From assembly GCA_015067635.1 (NCBI GenBank), contig SVMA01000002.1:1-64000 (forward strand): 64,000 nt of DNA. Direction: 5' to 3'. Positions within the stretch are counted from its first letter, which is position 1; each line of letters opens with the position of its first letter. Both the position numbers and the translations under genes were made by a program. The stretch is from Oscillospiraceae bacterium. Lineage in GTDB: Bacteria; Bacillota; Clostridia; Oscillospirales; Oscillospiraceae. The notes beneath the pieces are model-generated. The model did no database searches and had not been told where the DNA came from. It was given only the letters and a program-made list of their open reading frames with translations. Shown piece after piece: positions 33,072-42,439 of the stretch.

Positions 33072-33851
33072 TTGCAAGCGAATTCTAAAAATACGGAGAA
33101 CACACCGTTGGTTTCCGTTATTATCCCTGCATATAACGCAGAAAGATTCATCGCAAAGACATTGGAATCGGTTATCTGCCAAACTTACAGTAACTGGGAA
33201 GCGCTGGTTTTGGATGACGGTTCCCGGGATGACACCATTGGAATTGTCAACAGATTTGTGGAGCAGGACAGTCGAATCCGGCTCTATCAAAATCCGCAGA
33301 ACATGGGCGTTGCGGCCACCAGAAACCGTGGTATTGAATTAAGCAGCGGTGAGTTTGTTGCGTTTTTGGACAGCGATGATGTCTGGCATGCAGATAAGCT
33401 GGAAAAACAGCTGCAGCGTGCGGAGACTGCGCAGGCAGATATTGTATATTGCTCTTATGCTTTGGTTCAGGAAAAGGACGGTAGCAGAAGAGACTACATC
33501 GTTCCGGAAGAAACGGATTATGAAAAAATGCTCTACGAGAACGTTTTGGGCTGTTCTACGGTAATGCTGAAACGAAAGCTGGTAGAGCAGCAGAAATTTG
33601 ATGTTAATTTCTACCATGAAGATTACGCCCTTTGGCTGAAGCTTTTGCGCAATGGCGCAAAAGCGGCCGGTATTTCTCAGGTTTTGGTAGATTACACGGT
33701 TATCGAAAATTCCCGTTCCTTCAACAAATGGAATGCCGCAAAAAAACGCTGGCAGGTATGGAAGGCGCAGGAGAGAATTTCGGTACGAAAACGTTTAATT
33801 TTGTTGTCGCGCTATGCTTTCCGCGGTGTTGTGAAGCATTGGGGAGAGTAG
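33072..33851 (+). CDS. Family 2 glycosyltransferase
   Basis: 259 residues, TTG start behind AGAGGGA. The GT-A fold is clear: VSVIIPAYNAERFIAKTLES, the WEALVLDDGSRDDT nucleotide site, and the DxD-type motif FLDSDDVWH. It adds a sugar to the lipid-linked repeat unit; donor and acceptor cannot be told from sequence. Confidence 0.9.
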   Translation: MQANSKNTENTPLVSVIIPAYNAERFIAKTLESVICQTYSNWEALVLDDGSRDDTIGIVNRFVEQDSRIRLYQNPQNMGVAATRNRGIELSSGEFVAFLDSDDVWHADKLEKQLQRAETAQADIVYCSYALVQEKDGSRRDYIVPEETDYEKMLYENVLGCSTVMLKRKLVEQQKFDVNFYHEDYALWLKLLRNGAKAAGISQVLVDYTVIENSRSFNKWNAAKKRWQVWKAQERISVRKRLILLSRYAFRGVVKHWGE

Positions 33852-33869
33852 AAAAGGAGGGACACAGCG

Positions 33870-34910
33870 GTGAAAGTTTGGATATTGGGGCCCATCAGCA
33901 CACCCTCATATTATGGCGGTGTTGCCATTTTTGATGAGGAAATTGCGCAAGGTCTTGCGGACAATAGCTGTGAGGTAGAAATGATTACCCTGCAAAACGA
34001 TGCGGCCGACCGTATTCATGACAGATTGCCCGTGCATATCATTCGCAGTAAAAGTGCCTTTTGTAAAAGACTTACAGAGGAAAAACCGGATGTGATCCTT
34101 GCCTCTTTGGACTATGCAAAACTGTTGCCAAAGCGTGCGGATTGCAAAAAGGTCTATTTCCTGCATGGCTTCTTCAATCAGAGCTATTACGGCGCATTGA
34201 AGTCCCAGCTGGCGGCATTTTATCAGAAACAGCTGATCAAGAAGTGCGACATGGTTTTTGCCAACAGCGATTTTACCAGAATGGCAAATCGGGAATTTTT
34301 CGGGATTGATACCGATGGCGTTTTCCGCCTGGGTGTATCGCAGGAATTTTATCAGAATATTACGTCCGAAGCGCCTGCGCAAAAGCAGACGGGAAGCATT
34401 TTTTATTGCGGGAGATTGGTTTCTGCCAAGGGTGTTCGGAATTTGATGAAGGCGGCTAAAATCCTCAAGGACCGCGGCTGTTCCTATTCTCTGAAGATTG
34501 CAGGAACCGGGGACCAGCAAGCCTGGATGGAGGCGTATGCCGAAGCAGAAAAGCTGCCGGTGGAATTCTTGGGCCGACTTTCTCAGAAAGAGGTCTGCGA
34601 GCATTATAAGAATTCGGAGATTTTTATTTCTCTTAATCCCAGCGAACCCTTTGGGATATCCTTTATAGAAGCGTTGCTTTGCGGATGCAAAATTGTCTGT
34701 CCCGTCACCGGCGGGCAGGTAGAGACCTTGTGCAGGTGGCCGCAAAGTACCGCCTTTGCTGCAGAAAATGATCCGGAGGAAATTGCAAACGGCATTGAAA
34801 AGATGCTGTCGCAGGGCATTGCGCCGGTGCTTTCTCCGGAGGAACAAAACGCGTTTACTTATCAGCATATTGCCGGACGCATGCTGAAGCATTGGTCGGC
34901 AGGAAAATAA
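33870..34910 (+). CDS. Family 4 glycosyltransferase
   Basis: 346 residues, GTG start behind AAAGGAGG. A Rossmann-like N-domain begins VKVWILGPISTPSYYGGVAI; the C-domain has the retaining GT-B donor site with LNPSEPFGISFIEALLCG (E-x7-E type). Part of the repeat-unit assembly set; sugar unknown. Confidence 0.87.
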   Translation: MKVWILGPISTPSYYGGVAIFDEEIAQGLADNSCEVEMITLQNDAADRIHDRLPVHIIRSKSAFCKRLTEEKPDVILASLDYAKLLPKRADCKKVYFLHGFFNQSYYGALKSQLAAFYQKQLIKKCDMVFANSDFTRMANREFFGIDTDGVFRLGVSQEFYQNITSEAPAQKQTGSIFYCGRLVSAKGVRNLMKAAKILKDRGCSYSLKIAGTGDQQAWMEAYAEAEKLPVEFLGRLSQKEVCEHYKNSEIFISLNPSEPFGISFIEALLCGCKIVCPVTGGQVETLCRWPQSTAFAAENDPEEIANGIEKMLSQGIAPVLSPEEQNAFTYQHIAGRMLKHWSAGK

Positions 34911-34934
34911 ATTACAGGTCAGGAGGGGTGTTCC

Positions 34935-36026
34935 GTGAAAAAAAGAGTGTGCCACATGACAAGTGTACATAGAAGCGGCGATATGCGTATTTTTTTCAAG
35001 GAGTGCGTCTCTCTGGCAAAAGCAGGACATGAAGTCTTTCTGGTTGCCTTCGGGGAAGGACGGGAAGAGGCCGGTGTGAAGGTCGTCGGTTTGGGAGAAA
35101 TGCCCGGCAACCGAATCAGCCGGATACTTACTGCGTCCAAAAAGGTTTATCTTGCCGCTAAGGAACTGGACTGTGATATTTATCACTTGCATGACCCGGA
35201 ACTGCTTCCTTATGGTCTTAAACTGAAAAAATTGGGGAAAACCGTGATTTTTGACAGCCATGAAGATGTTCCGGTGCAGATTGCTTCAAAGCTATGGATT
35301 CCACGAATATTCAAAGGCACTGTTTCCCGTCTTTACCGAAGTTATGAGACGCGAAGTGTAAGAAAGTTGGATGCCGTAGTGGCGGCAACCCCATACATTG
35401 GGGAGCAATTTGAAGGCAGAGCAAAAAAAACAGTTGTGATCAATAATTATCCCAAGTTAGAGGATGTTCATTACTGTGACGCTCCTTTTGAAGGGCGGGA
35501 AGCTGTTGTTTGTTATGTTGGAACAATGGACAGGTGGTACGGAGCAGAACTGATGCCGGAGGCCATGAAGGAGGTTCCCGGGACGCTGTATATTGCAGGG
35601 GAATACCCGGAGGAAATCGCAGAGAGGCAGACGCTCCGATACCCAAACACTGTTTTCCTGGGCTTTCAAAATAGAGAGAGCATCAACAAGATGTTCGAAA
35701 AATCGGTAGTAGGGTTGGTGATGCTGTTGCCGATAAAAAACTTTATTGATTCTCAACCCACGAAAATGTATGAGTATATGGCGGCCGGATTGCCTTTTGT
35801 GGCCTCGGATTTTCCCAGATGGAAAAGAATTGTTGAAAAGTGGAACTGTGGCGTTTGTGTTTCACCGGATGATCCTGCAGTGATTGGAAAGGCGATTGAA
35901 TCATTGCTGTCCAATCGGGAACTGGCACAGGAAATGGGCCGCAACGGTCGTCGGGCGATTGAACAGGAATACAACTGGGCGATAGAAGAAAAGAAACTGG
36001 TGGAGCTTTATTCCACCTTGGCATGA
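34935..36026 (+). CDS. Family 4 glycosyltransferase
   Basis: 363 residues, GTG start behind AGGAGGGG. Residues DCDIYHLHDPELLPYGLKLK and FDSHEDVP are typical of GT4 N-domains, and QPTKMYEYMAAGLPFVASDF is the C-domain donor site. The sugar is not assigned; it follows the preceding glycosyltransferase by 24 bases. Confidence 0.87.
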   Translation: MKKRVCHMTSVHRSGDMRIFFKECVSLAKAGHEVFLVAFGEGREEAGVKVVGLGEMPGNRISRILTASKKVYLAAKELDCDIYHLHDPELLPYGLKLKKLGKTVIFDSHEDVPVQIASKLWIPRIFKGTVSRLYRSYETRSVRKLDAVVAATPYIGEQFEGRAKKTVVINNYPKLEDVHYCDAPFEGREAVVCYVGTMDRWYGAELMPEAMKEVPGTLYIAGEYPEEIAERQTLRYPNTVFLGFQNRESINKMFEKSVVGLVMLLPIKNFIDSQPTKMYEYMAAGLPFVASDFPRWKRIVEKWNCGVCVSPDDPAVIGKAIESLLSNRELAQEMGRNGRRAIEQEYNWAIEEKKLVELYSTLA

Positions 36027-36042
36027 AGGCAGCTGAGGGTAT

Positions 36043-37290
36043 ATGTCAAATAAAAAAACACTGATAATGCTTACAGACCAATACCCCTTTGGAAACGGTG
36101 AAGCCTTTGTGGAGGACGAGCTTCGTGTGGCGGAACATTCCTACGCACGCATCGTGCTGATCTCCTGCGATACGACAGGGAGAGACACCGGACGGTACGT
36201 TCCATCCAATGCCCGGATTATCCGCGTCAGAAAAAAACGGTACGAAATTTGGCCGATGCTCTGCGCGGCGGCGGCAATGCTGATGCCGGAGTCATGGAAG
36301 GAATTACAGCGGCTGAAGAAAAATTCCCATCCCGAAGCCAAGGGGAATATCTATAAAAAGCTGTTTACTACGCATTATATTTGTCTGTTGCTGAAGCGAA
36401 TTTTCCGGAAGGAAAAGTGGTGGAAAACGGCAGAAGGCGACAAGGTTTTTTACAGCTATTGGCTCTCTGACGGTGCCGCGTTTTTAGCGCGAAACCGAAA
36501 GAAGCTGAAGGGAATTTGTGTTTCCCGTGCCCATGGGGTGGATTGCTTTGATTCCCGGGGATATCACCTGTTTCGGGATGTGCAATTTGAAAAGCTGGAC
36601 GGCATTTTCCCCATCAGTCAGGCCGGCACAGAGGATTTGTGCAGGCAGGGCTGTGAACCGGGGAAAGTTCATACTGCCAGAATTGGCATTTTGAAAACCG
36701 GAGAATGCAGAAATCCTGTCGGCGAAAATGGGGCGTTTCATATTGTTACCTGCTCCAACGTGATTGCTTTGAAGCGATTGGATCTGCTGATTGATGCCCT
36801 TGCCGATATCCGGGATATTCCGATTGTGTGGAATCATTTCGGAACGGGCGACCTGATGGAACAGATGCAATCGTATGCAAAGCAAAAGCTGGGGGACATG
36901 CCCAATATCCAATATACCTATTTCGGGCAGGTCCCAAAGGAAAGGATACTCCGCTATTATGAAAGTACGCCGGTGGACCTGTTTATCAACTGCAGTGACG
37001 CAGAGGGAATTCCGGTTTCTGTAATGGAAGCCATGGCCCACGAAATTCCGGCGGTTGCCCGCAATGTGGGCGGCAACGGTGAGATCGTGGAAGATGGGGT
37101 CAACGGACTCCTGTTACCGACTGCGTGCACCCCGAATGAACTGGCGGATGCCATCCGAAGCGTTTATGAAATGTCTCAGCAGGAGAAAACAGTGATGCGG
37201 CAGGCGGCGTATCAGACCTATGAAAGCAAATACAGTGCAGAGAAAAACTACTCTGCTTTTATAAGCATGATTCAAGAAGTGGCACAGTGA
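36043..37290 (+). CDS. Family 4 glycosyltransferase
   Basis: 415 residues. RAHGVDCFDSRGYHLFRDVQ lies in the N-domain, and the C-domain has NCSDAEGIPVSVMEAMAHEI with the conserved E-x7-E pair. It resembles the WbaZ/YveN-like colanic-acid and exopolysaccharide enzymes. Sixteen bases follow the previous gene. Confidence 0.87.
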   Translation: MSNKKTLIMLTDQYPFGNGEAFVEDELRVAEHSYARIVLISCDTTGRDTGRYVPSNARIIRVRKKRYEIWPMLCAAAAMLMPESWKELQRLKKNSHPEAKGNIYKKLFTTHYICLLLKRIFRKEKWWKTAEGDKVFYSYWLSDGAAFLARNRKKLKGICVSRAHGVDCFDSRGYHLFRDVQFEKLDGIFPISQAGTEDLCRQGCEPGKVHTARIGILKTGECRNPVGENGAFHIVTCSNVIALKRLDLLIDALADIRDIPIVWNHFGTGDLMEQMQSYAKQKLGDMPNIQYTYFGQVPKERILRYYESTPVDLFINCSDAEGIPVSVMEAMAHEIPAVARNVGGNGEIVEDGVNGLLLPTACTPNELADAIRSVYEMSQQEKTVMRQAAYQTYESKYSAEKNYSAFISMIQEVAQ

Positions 37291-37319
37291 AAAAATTTTA
37301 AGAAAGGAGCAAATCAGCG

Positions 37320-38510
37320 ATGTATACGTGCAGAGGAATAAATATTGGCCGAAAGACCAGGCGAATTCATTTGTATACGGTCCTGCTAATGGTATATTTC
37401 GTGATGGCCCCTTTTGAGGATTTGTTTACTTCGGAAAGAGGAACAGTTGCCAAATATTTGGGCATGATGATCATTGTGGTCAGCATGGTTGAAGGTTGGC
37501 GTCTTATGAAGCTGCGCTTTACCAGTGATGTGATAGCGCTGATATGGCTGATGTTTCTGGGTGTACTAAGCTGTTTGTGGGCAATTGATGTAGAAACAGC
37601 AGTGTCAAGAAATGTGGCATATCTGTTGGTTCCGGGACTGTTCCTTTTTGTCAACGCCCTAACCTTTTCAGAACGGGAATATGAGGCAATTGTTAAGGCG
37701 GCCATTGTCGGCGGCGTGGCAGCTTCAATCTATGTGCTGACACAAAGTGAGTTTCACGGAAACTCGGGAAGAATTATTCTGACCGAGGGAAATGATCCCA
37801 ACAATTTGGCGGCATTGTTGCTGCTGCCGCTTAGCCTGTCTGCCCGGCTTGCTTTGGAGAAAAAAGGCCGCGGACGTATTTTGCAATTTGGATTTATTGC
37901 ATTGTTCCTGTACGTGATTTTCATGACCGGCTCCCGGGGCGGCTTGATCGCTATTGCAGCATTGGGCTTTTGCTTTTTTCTTTTCTCCAGGGCCTATCGC
38001 AAGCCGCAAATCGTCATTGGCCTGGTGGTTGTGATAATCTGCGTTGCCATATTTGTTTTACCTGCACTTCCGGAGGAAATGCGTGAAAGATTATTCAATA
38101 TGGACCTTGGGCAGGAACTGGAAAATGGCAACCGGGTGATTATTTGGCAGGATGTATTTAACTACGTCCTTCCCGGGATGAGTCCCTTTGGGTTAGGTGC
38201 CGGGTGTGCACCGGTTGCGCTAGAGAATTTTTACGGCGTTTCCAGAGGCGTGCACAATACTTACCTGACGATGATCTGTGAATACGGAATTTTGGGGATT
38301 GGCTTCTTCTTGTGGTTCCTCTTTATAAGATGGAAACGGCAGATGAAGAGAAAACATTATATGGAAGCGGCATTGCTGGTTGCAATGTGTGTTACTATTT
38401 TCTTTTTAGATTCTTATTTTAAGAAATTTTTGTGGAATGTATTGATGATACTGGTCATCAATGAGAAAATGGATGCGGGCGAAAAAACAAAGCCTGCACA
38501 AAGCCCCTGA
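37320..38510 (+). CDS. O-antigen ligase/polymerase-like (Wzy) membrane protein
   Basis: 396 residues with about ten hydrophobic helices and the large external loop typical of Wzy_C/O-antigen ligase proteins (RVIIWQDVFNYVLPGMSPFG, then GVHNTYLTMICEYG). The TGSRGGL motif lies near the middle. In a locus with Wzz, BY-kinase and flippase it is the natural Wzy polymerase that joins repeat units outside the membrane. Confidence 0.82.
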   Translation: MYTCRGINIGRKTRRIHLYTVLLMVYFVMAPFEDLFTSERGTVAKYLGMMIIVVSMVEGWRLMKLRFTSDVIALIWLMFLGVLSCLWAIDVETAVSRNVAYLLVPGLFLFVNALTFSEREYEAIVKAAIVGGVAASIYVLTQSEFHGNSGRIILTEGNDPNNLAALLLLPLSLSARLALEKKGRGRILQFGFIALFLYVIFMTGSRGGLIAIAALGFCFFLFSRAYRKPQIVIGLVVVIICVAIFVLPALPEEMRERLFNMDLGQELENGNRVIIWQDVFNYVLPGMSPFGLGAGCAPVALENFYGVSRGVHNTYLTMICEYGILGIGFFLWFLFIRWKRQMKRKHYMEAALLVAMCVTIFFLDSYFKKFLWNVLMILVINEKMDAGEKTKPAQSP

Positions 38511-38535
38511 GATATCAGATGAAAGGAGCGACACA

Positions 38536-39846
38536 ATGAGAGTACTGATTATTGCGACTTATTTTCCGCCAAACGCGGAAATTGCGGCAGTCAGACCCTA
38601 CATGTTTGCAAAATATTTGCAAAAGCTGGGACACGAAGTAGAAGTGCTTTGGCGTGGTGTAGATGGCACAGCCAGAGATGCATCCAATCTGTTTCCTACA
38701 GATGCTTTCGTTGTGCACACCTATGAGGAGGGTACGGATTCCCAAGAAACAGGCGCAGTATCGGGTAAGAGCCGGTTGTGGTTTCTGCCCTATAAGGTAC
38801 GCAAACCGTTGGCGGCCATTTATCATAGGTCCATTTCGGTCGTTACTGCACGCCGGAATCAAAGCCAAACGGAAGAAATTGTAAACAAACTGAAAGCGGC
38901 AATTGATAAGCTGTCAGACCGTCAGTTTGATGTGGTGATATCTACCTTTGGAAATATCGAAAATGTGTATGCCGGCCGCTATGCGGCAAAGATTTTCGGC
39001 TGTAAGTGGGTAATGGATTTCCGTGATCCGGTGACAGGTCTGGCGAAAAACCGCAGGCAGTGGAAGGAATACCGCAATATTCAGGACCAAGCTATCCGGG
39101 ATGCGGATCTGAGTATAACTGTATCCGAGGATCTGGCGCGAAATCTGTCACGGGGCACCGGACGGCAAGTATATGCTGTTTACAACGGATATGATGAAAC
39201 GGAAGCTGTTGCTTCCAATGAGATGGCAGAAGGTATTAGCTTCTGTTATACCGGTGCGATGTATGAGGGCAGACGCAAGCTGTCTCCTTTGCTAGAGGTA
39301 CTGTCGAAAATGATATCTGCCGGAGAACTGAAGAAAGAGGAACTGGTTTTCCACTATGCGGGAAGGAATTTTGAGGAATTGCAGCATCAGGTCGGGAAAT
39401 ACGGCTTGCAGGATTGCTCGAGAAATCATGGCTTTTTAAGCCGGAAGGATGTGGAACAGCTTCAGCGATCCAGTGATTTCTATGTTGTGCTTTCCTGGAA
39501 CAATCCCAATGAGGTGGGTGTGTTAACCGGTAAATTTTACGAGGGCCTGCGGGCGGAGAAGCCGATTATTGGTGTCATTTCCGGCACAAAGCCAAATTCT
39601 GAGCTGCGGCACATAATCGAGAAATACAGCCTGGGCTGTTGTTATGAGGATGCAGACAGGGAGAAGTCCCAAGAAAAAATGCAGGAATATCTGCGTCAGC
39701 AGATTCGACATAAGAAGGAGCGCGGTTGCGTGAAACACCAGTGCTCCCAGGAAGCGCGCACCGCATTTCGTTACGATACCATCGTAGAAAAGCTTGAAAA
39801 AATGCTGTTGCAGCTTACCGATGAAAGCGCGAATGCCCATGGATAA
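38536..39846 (+). CDS. Glycosyltransferase, family 4-like
   Basis: 436 residues from the ATG after AAAGGAG; the longer reading overlaps the polymerase gene. The N-domain starts MRVLIIATYFPPNAEIAAVR, a motif of the GT4 Glyco_trans_4_4 group that acts on amino sugars; WVMDFRDPVTGLAKNRRQWK and ITVSEDLARNL follow. The C-domain donor site (FYVVLSWNNPNEVGVLTGKF) is less canonical. Substrate unknown. Confidence 0.8.
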   Translation: MRVLIIATYFPPNAEIAAVRPYMFAKYLQKLGHEVEVLWRGVDGTARDASNLFPTDAFVVHTYEEGTDSQETGAVSGKSRLWFLPYKVRKPLAAIYHRSISVVTARRNQSQTEEIVNKLKAAIDKLSDRQFDVVISTFGNIENVYAGRYAAKIFGCKWVMDFRDPVTGLAKNRRQWKEYRNIQDQAIRDADLSITVSEDLARNLSRGTGRQVYAVYNGYDETEAVASNEMAEGISFCYTGAMYEGRRKLSPLLEVLSKMISAGELKKEELVFHYAGRNFEELQHQVGKYGLQDCSRNHGFLSRKDVEQLQRSSDFYVVLSWNNPNEVGVLTGKFYEGLRAEKPIIGVISGTKPNSELRHIIEKYSLGCCYEDADREKSQEKMQEYLRQQIRHKKERGCVKHQCSQEARTAFRYDTIVEKLEKMLLQLTDESANAHG

Positions 39847-41335
39847 GAAAGTACGCACCAACTCTTTGGGCGGAGGTGCCGTTGCGCTTACCATTGCCAA
39901 AGGCATTACAATTATTTTGAACATGCTTACGGGCATGCTTTTGTCCCGATTCCGTTCTGTGGAAGAGTACGGCACATATTCCCAGCTGCTTCTGACGATC
40001 TCGCTGGTATCTTCCTTAATAATGCTGGGATTGCCGAACAGTATCAATTTCTTTTTGGCAAGAGCAGAAACGCCCCTGGAGCGAAAAGGTTTTTTGTCTA
40101 CCTATTATACGGTATCAACCTTTCTCGCGGCATTCATGGGCGGGATGTTGCTTTTGGCAATTCCGTTGATTGAACAGTACTTTGGAAATAACCAGATTAA
40201 GGATTTTGATTATTTTCTTCTGTTGTATCCTTGGACGGCGGTGACCATTGCCAGTGTGGCAAACCTGTTGGTGGTGTATGGCCGGACCAAGCGGTTGATG
40301 GTGTTCAATATCGCCCATTCCGTAGTAACGCTGGTATCCGTGTTGGTAGCCAAGTGGCTGGGACTGAACTTCCAGTGGTATATGAAGTTTCTGTTGGCCG
40401 GGCAAATTGCAATTACCCTATGGGTCTTTCTGCAGCTTCATTCTTTGGAGCGCGGTATTCGTCCCAAAGTGGAGTGGGCATTACTGAAAAGAGTTTTTTC
40501 CTATTCAATTCCACTTGGACTGGCGGCATTTGTAGGTACGATTACCGTGGATGTGGACAAGCTGATGATCGGTCATTTTCTCGGTACAGAGGAAATGGCT
40601 TACTATACCAACGCTGGCAAAGAGCTTCCGTTGACCCTGCTTTCCACTTCGCTGACAGCAGTTTTACTGCCTCAAATCGCGATACTGAATAAGAAAAATC
40701 AGGGCAAAGATGCGATAGCCCTTTGGGGCACAGCAATTAAGCTGGGCTATTTGGTTCTATGTTTTTTTGTTACAGCCTGCGTGGTGTTTGCGCCGCAAAT
40801 CATAACAGTGCTGTATTCAGAAAAATACCTGATGGGTGCGCCGATATTTTGTATTTATTCTTTGGTCTTGCTGTTCCGTGTCACCTACTTTGGAATGATG
40901 CTTAGTGCAACCGGAAGGACAAAGGCGATTCTCTGGACTTCCATTCTCACAATGGTTCTGAACATGGTGTTAAACTGGCTGCTCTATGCATGGCTGGGTT
41001 TTGTCGGACCAGCTTTGGCCACCCTTGTGAGTATTGCTGCGGTACAGATCATTCAGCTGATACTTACTGCCAAAGAGATGAAATGCACATTTTGGGCAGT
41101 GTTTCCCTGGAGCTTTTGCGGGAAATGCACCTTGCTGAATGCACTCTGGGGCACCCCCATATACCTGCTGGTGCGGTTTTTGAAATTTGGCGTGTCCATG
41201 ACGGATATTGCAATATGTATTGGTATTGGCGCTGTTGTTGCTGTAATTTATGCATTCTGCGTTCGTAAAAAGGCAATGAACCTGTGGCGTGCATTGAATG
41301 CAGCAAAGCAATATCAGACAAACGATTCGATTTGA
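39833..41335 (+). CDS. Polysaccharide flippase (Wzx-like, MATE/MOP superfamily)
   Basis: 500 residues from MPMDKK; this start overlaps the upstream gene by 14 bases and has no strong ribosome site, so translation may be coupled. About twelve to fourteen transmembrane helices are visible, beginning GAVALTIAKGITIILNMLTG, with YGTYSQLLLTISLVSSLIML typical of Polysacc_synt proteins. It would flip the lipid-linked repeat across the membrane. A second flippase gene lies at 61276. Confidence 0.87.
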   Translation: MPMDKKVRTNSLGGGAVALTIAKGITIILNMLTGMLLSRFRSVEEYGTYSQLLLTISLVSSLIMLGLPNSINFFLARAETPLERKGFLSTYYTVSTFLAAFMGGMLLLAIPLIEQYFGNNQIKDFDYFLLLYPWTAVTIASVANLLVVYGRTKRLMVFNIAHSVVTLVSVLVAKWLGLNFQWYMKFLLAGQIAITLWVFLQLHSLERGIRPKVEWALLKRVFSYSIPLGLAAFVGTITVDVDKLMIGHFLGTEEMAYYTNAGKELPLTLLSTSLTAVLLPQIAILNKKNQGKDAIALWGTAIKLGYLVLCFFVTACVVFAPQIITVLYSEKYLMGAPIFCIYSLVLLFRVTYFGMMLSATGRTKAILWTSILTMVLNMVLNWLLYAWLGFVGPALATLVSIAAVQIIQLILTAKEMKCTFWAVFPWSFCGKCTLLNALWGTPIYLLVRFLKFGVSMTDIAICIGIGAVVAVIYAFCVRKKAMNLWRALNAAKQYQTNDSI

Positions 41336-41349
41336 AATGAGGAACAGAT

Positions 41350-42435
41350 GTGAAGCTATTGACTGTTGTAGGGGCGCGGCCGCAATTTATTAAAGCGGCG
41401 GTCGGTTCCCGGGTGTTTCGAAAAAAGCATACAGAAATTTTGGTGCACACGGGTCAGCACTATGACGCCAATATGTCCGACATCTTTTTCGAGGAGATGG
41501 ACATTCCCCATCCGGATTACAACCTGGGCATTTCCGGCGGCAGCCACGGAAAAATGACCGGCGAGATGCTGACGGCGATTGAGGAAATCCTGTTAAAGGA
41601 ACAGCCGGATATGATGCTGGTTTACGGGGATACCAATTCCACACTGGCAGCTGCCTTGGCGGCAGTCAAGCTGCACATTCCTGTGGCGCATGTGGAGTCG
41701 GGCAATCGCTTTGGAACCTTGGACAGTCCTGAAGAAGTGAACCGTATTTGTACGGATCATGTTTCTGCAATTCGCTTTGCCTGCACGCAGAGTGCGTTGG
41801 ATTCTCTGGTAAAGGAGAATTTGGGAACCAACAGCTACTGTGTTGGAGACCCCATGTACGATGCATTCCTGTATTATCGGGAAAAGGCAGAAAAGCTTAC
41901 CTTTGAAATGAAAGGGCTGGACGGAAGCAGGATATCCGTACCAAAGCGGTTTTACTACATGACCTGTCATCGGCAGGAAAACACCGGAGATCCGCAAATC
42001 TTGGCAGAAATTTTGTCTGCAATGGATGCACTGGATGCATCTACGGTCTATCCCGTACATCCCAGAAATCACAAAACCGTTCAGATGCTGATGGACAAGC
42101 ATCATTACAAACAGCTGTTGTTTGTAGAGCCTGTGGGATATCTGGAATCCATTTATCTGGTTTCCAATGCGGAAAAAGTGGTGACGGATTCCGGCGGCTT
42201 ACAGCGAGAGGCGTTTTTTGCAGAAAAGAAATGTGTGACCGTGCTGGATTTTGTAGTCTGGCCGGAAACAATGATCGGCAACCGAAATCAGTTGGCTAAG
42301 CCACTGAAGGGAGACATTTTGGCGAAGCTTGCCACACCTCAGGAGATTTCCTGTAAGGATGCTCCCTTTGGCGACGGTGACAGCGCACAACATATTTGCA
42401 GATATCTTGAAGAATTTCAGAAGGAAAGAGTGTAG
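41350..42435 (+). CDS. UDP-sugar C2-epimerase, WecB/WbpI type
   Basis: 361 residues, GTG start. Family motifs VGARPQFIKAA, LVHTGQHYDANMSDIFFEE, LVYGDTNSTLA and the DSGGLQREAF phosphate site are intact. WecB-type enzymes convert UDP-GlcNAc to UDP-ManNAc; WbpI-type enzymes epimerise UDP-2,3-diacetamido-glucuronate. With WbpA-, WbpB-, WbpD- and WbpE-like genes directly downstream, a WbpI-like role is the better reading, but sequence alone does not settle it. Confidence 0.87.
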   Translation: MKLLTVVGARPQFIKAAVGSRVFRKKHTEILVHTGQHYDANMSDIFFEEMDIPHPDYNLGISGGSHGKMTGEMLTAIEEILLKEQPDMMLVYGDTNSTLAAALAAVKLHIPVAHVESGNRFGTLDSPEEVNRICTDHVSAIRFACTQSALDSLVKENLGTNSYCVGDPMYDAFLYYREKAEKLTFEMKGLDGSRISVPKRFYYMTCHRQENTGDPQILAEILSAMDALDASTVYPVHPRNHKTVQMLMDKHHYKQLLFVEPVGYLESIYLVSNAEKVVTDSGGLQREAFFAEKKCVTVLDFVVWPETMIGNRNQLAKPLKGDILAKLATPQEISCKDAPFGDGDSAQHICRYLEEFQKERV

Positions 42436-42439
42436 AGCC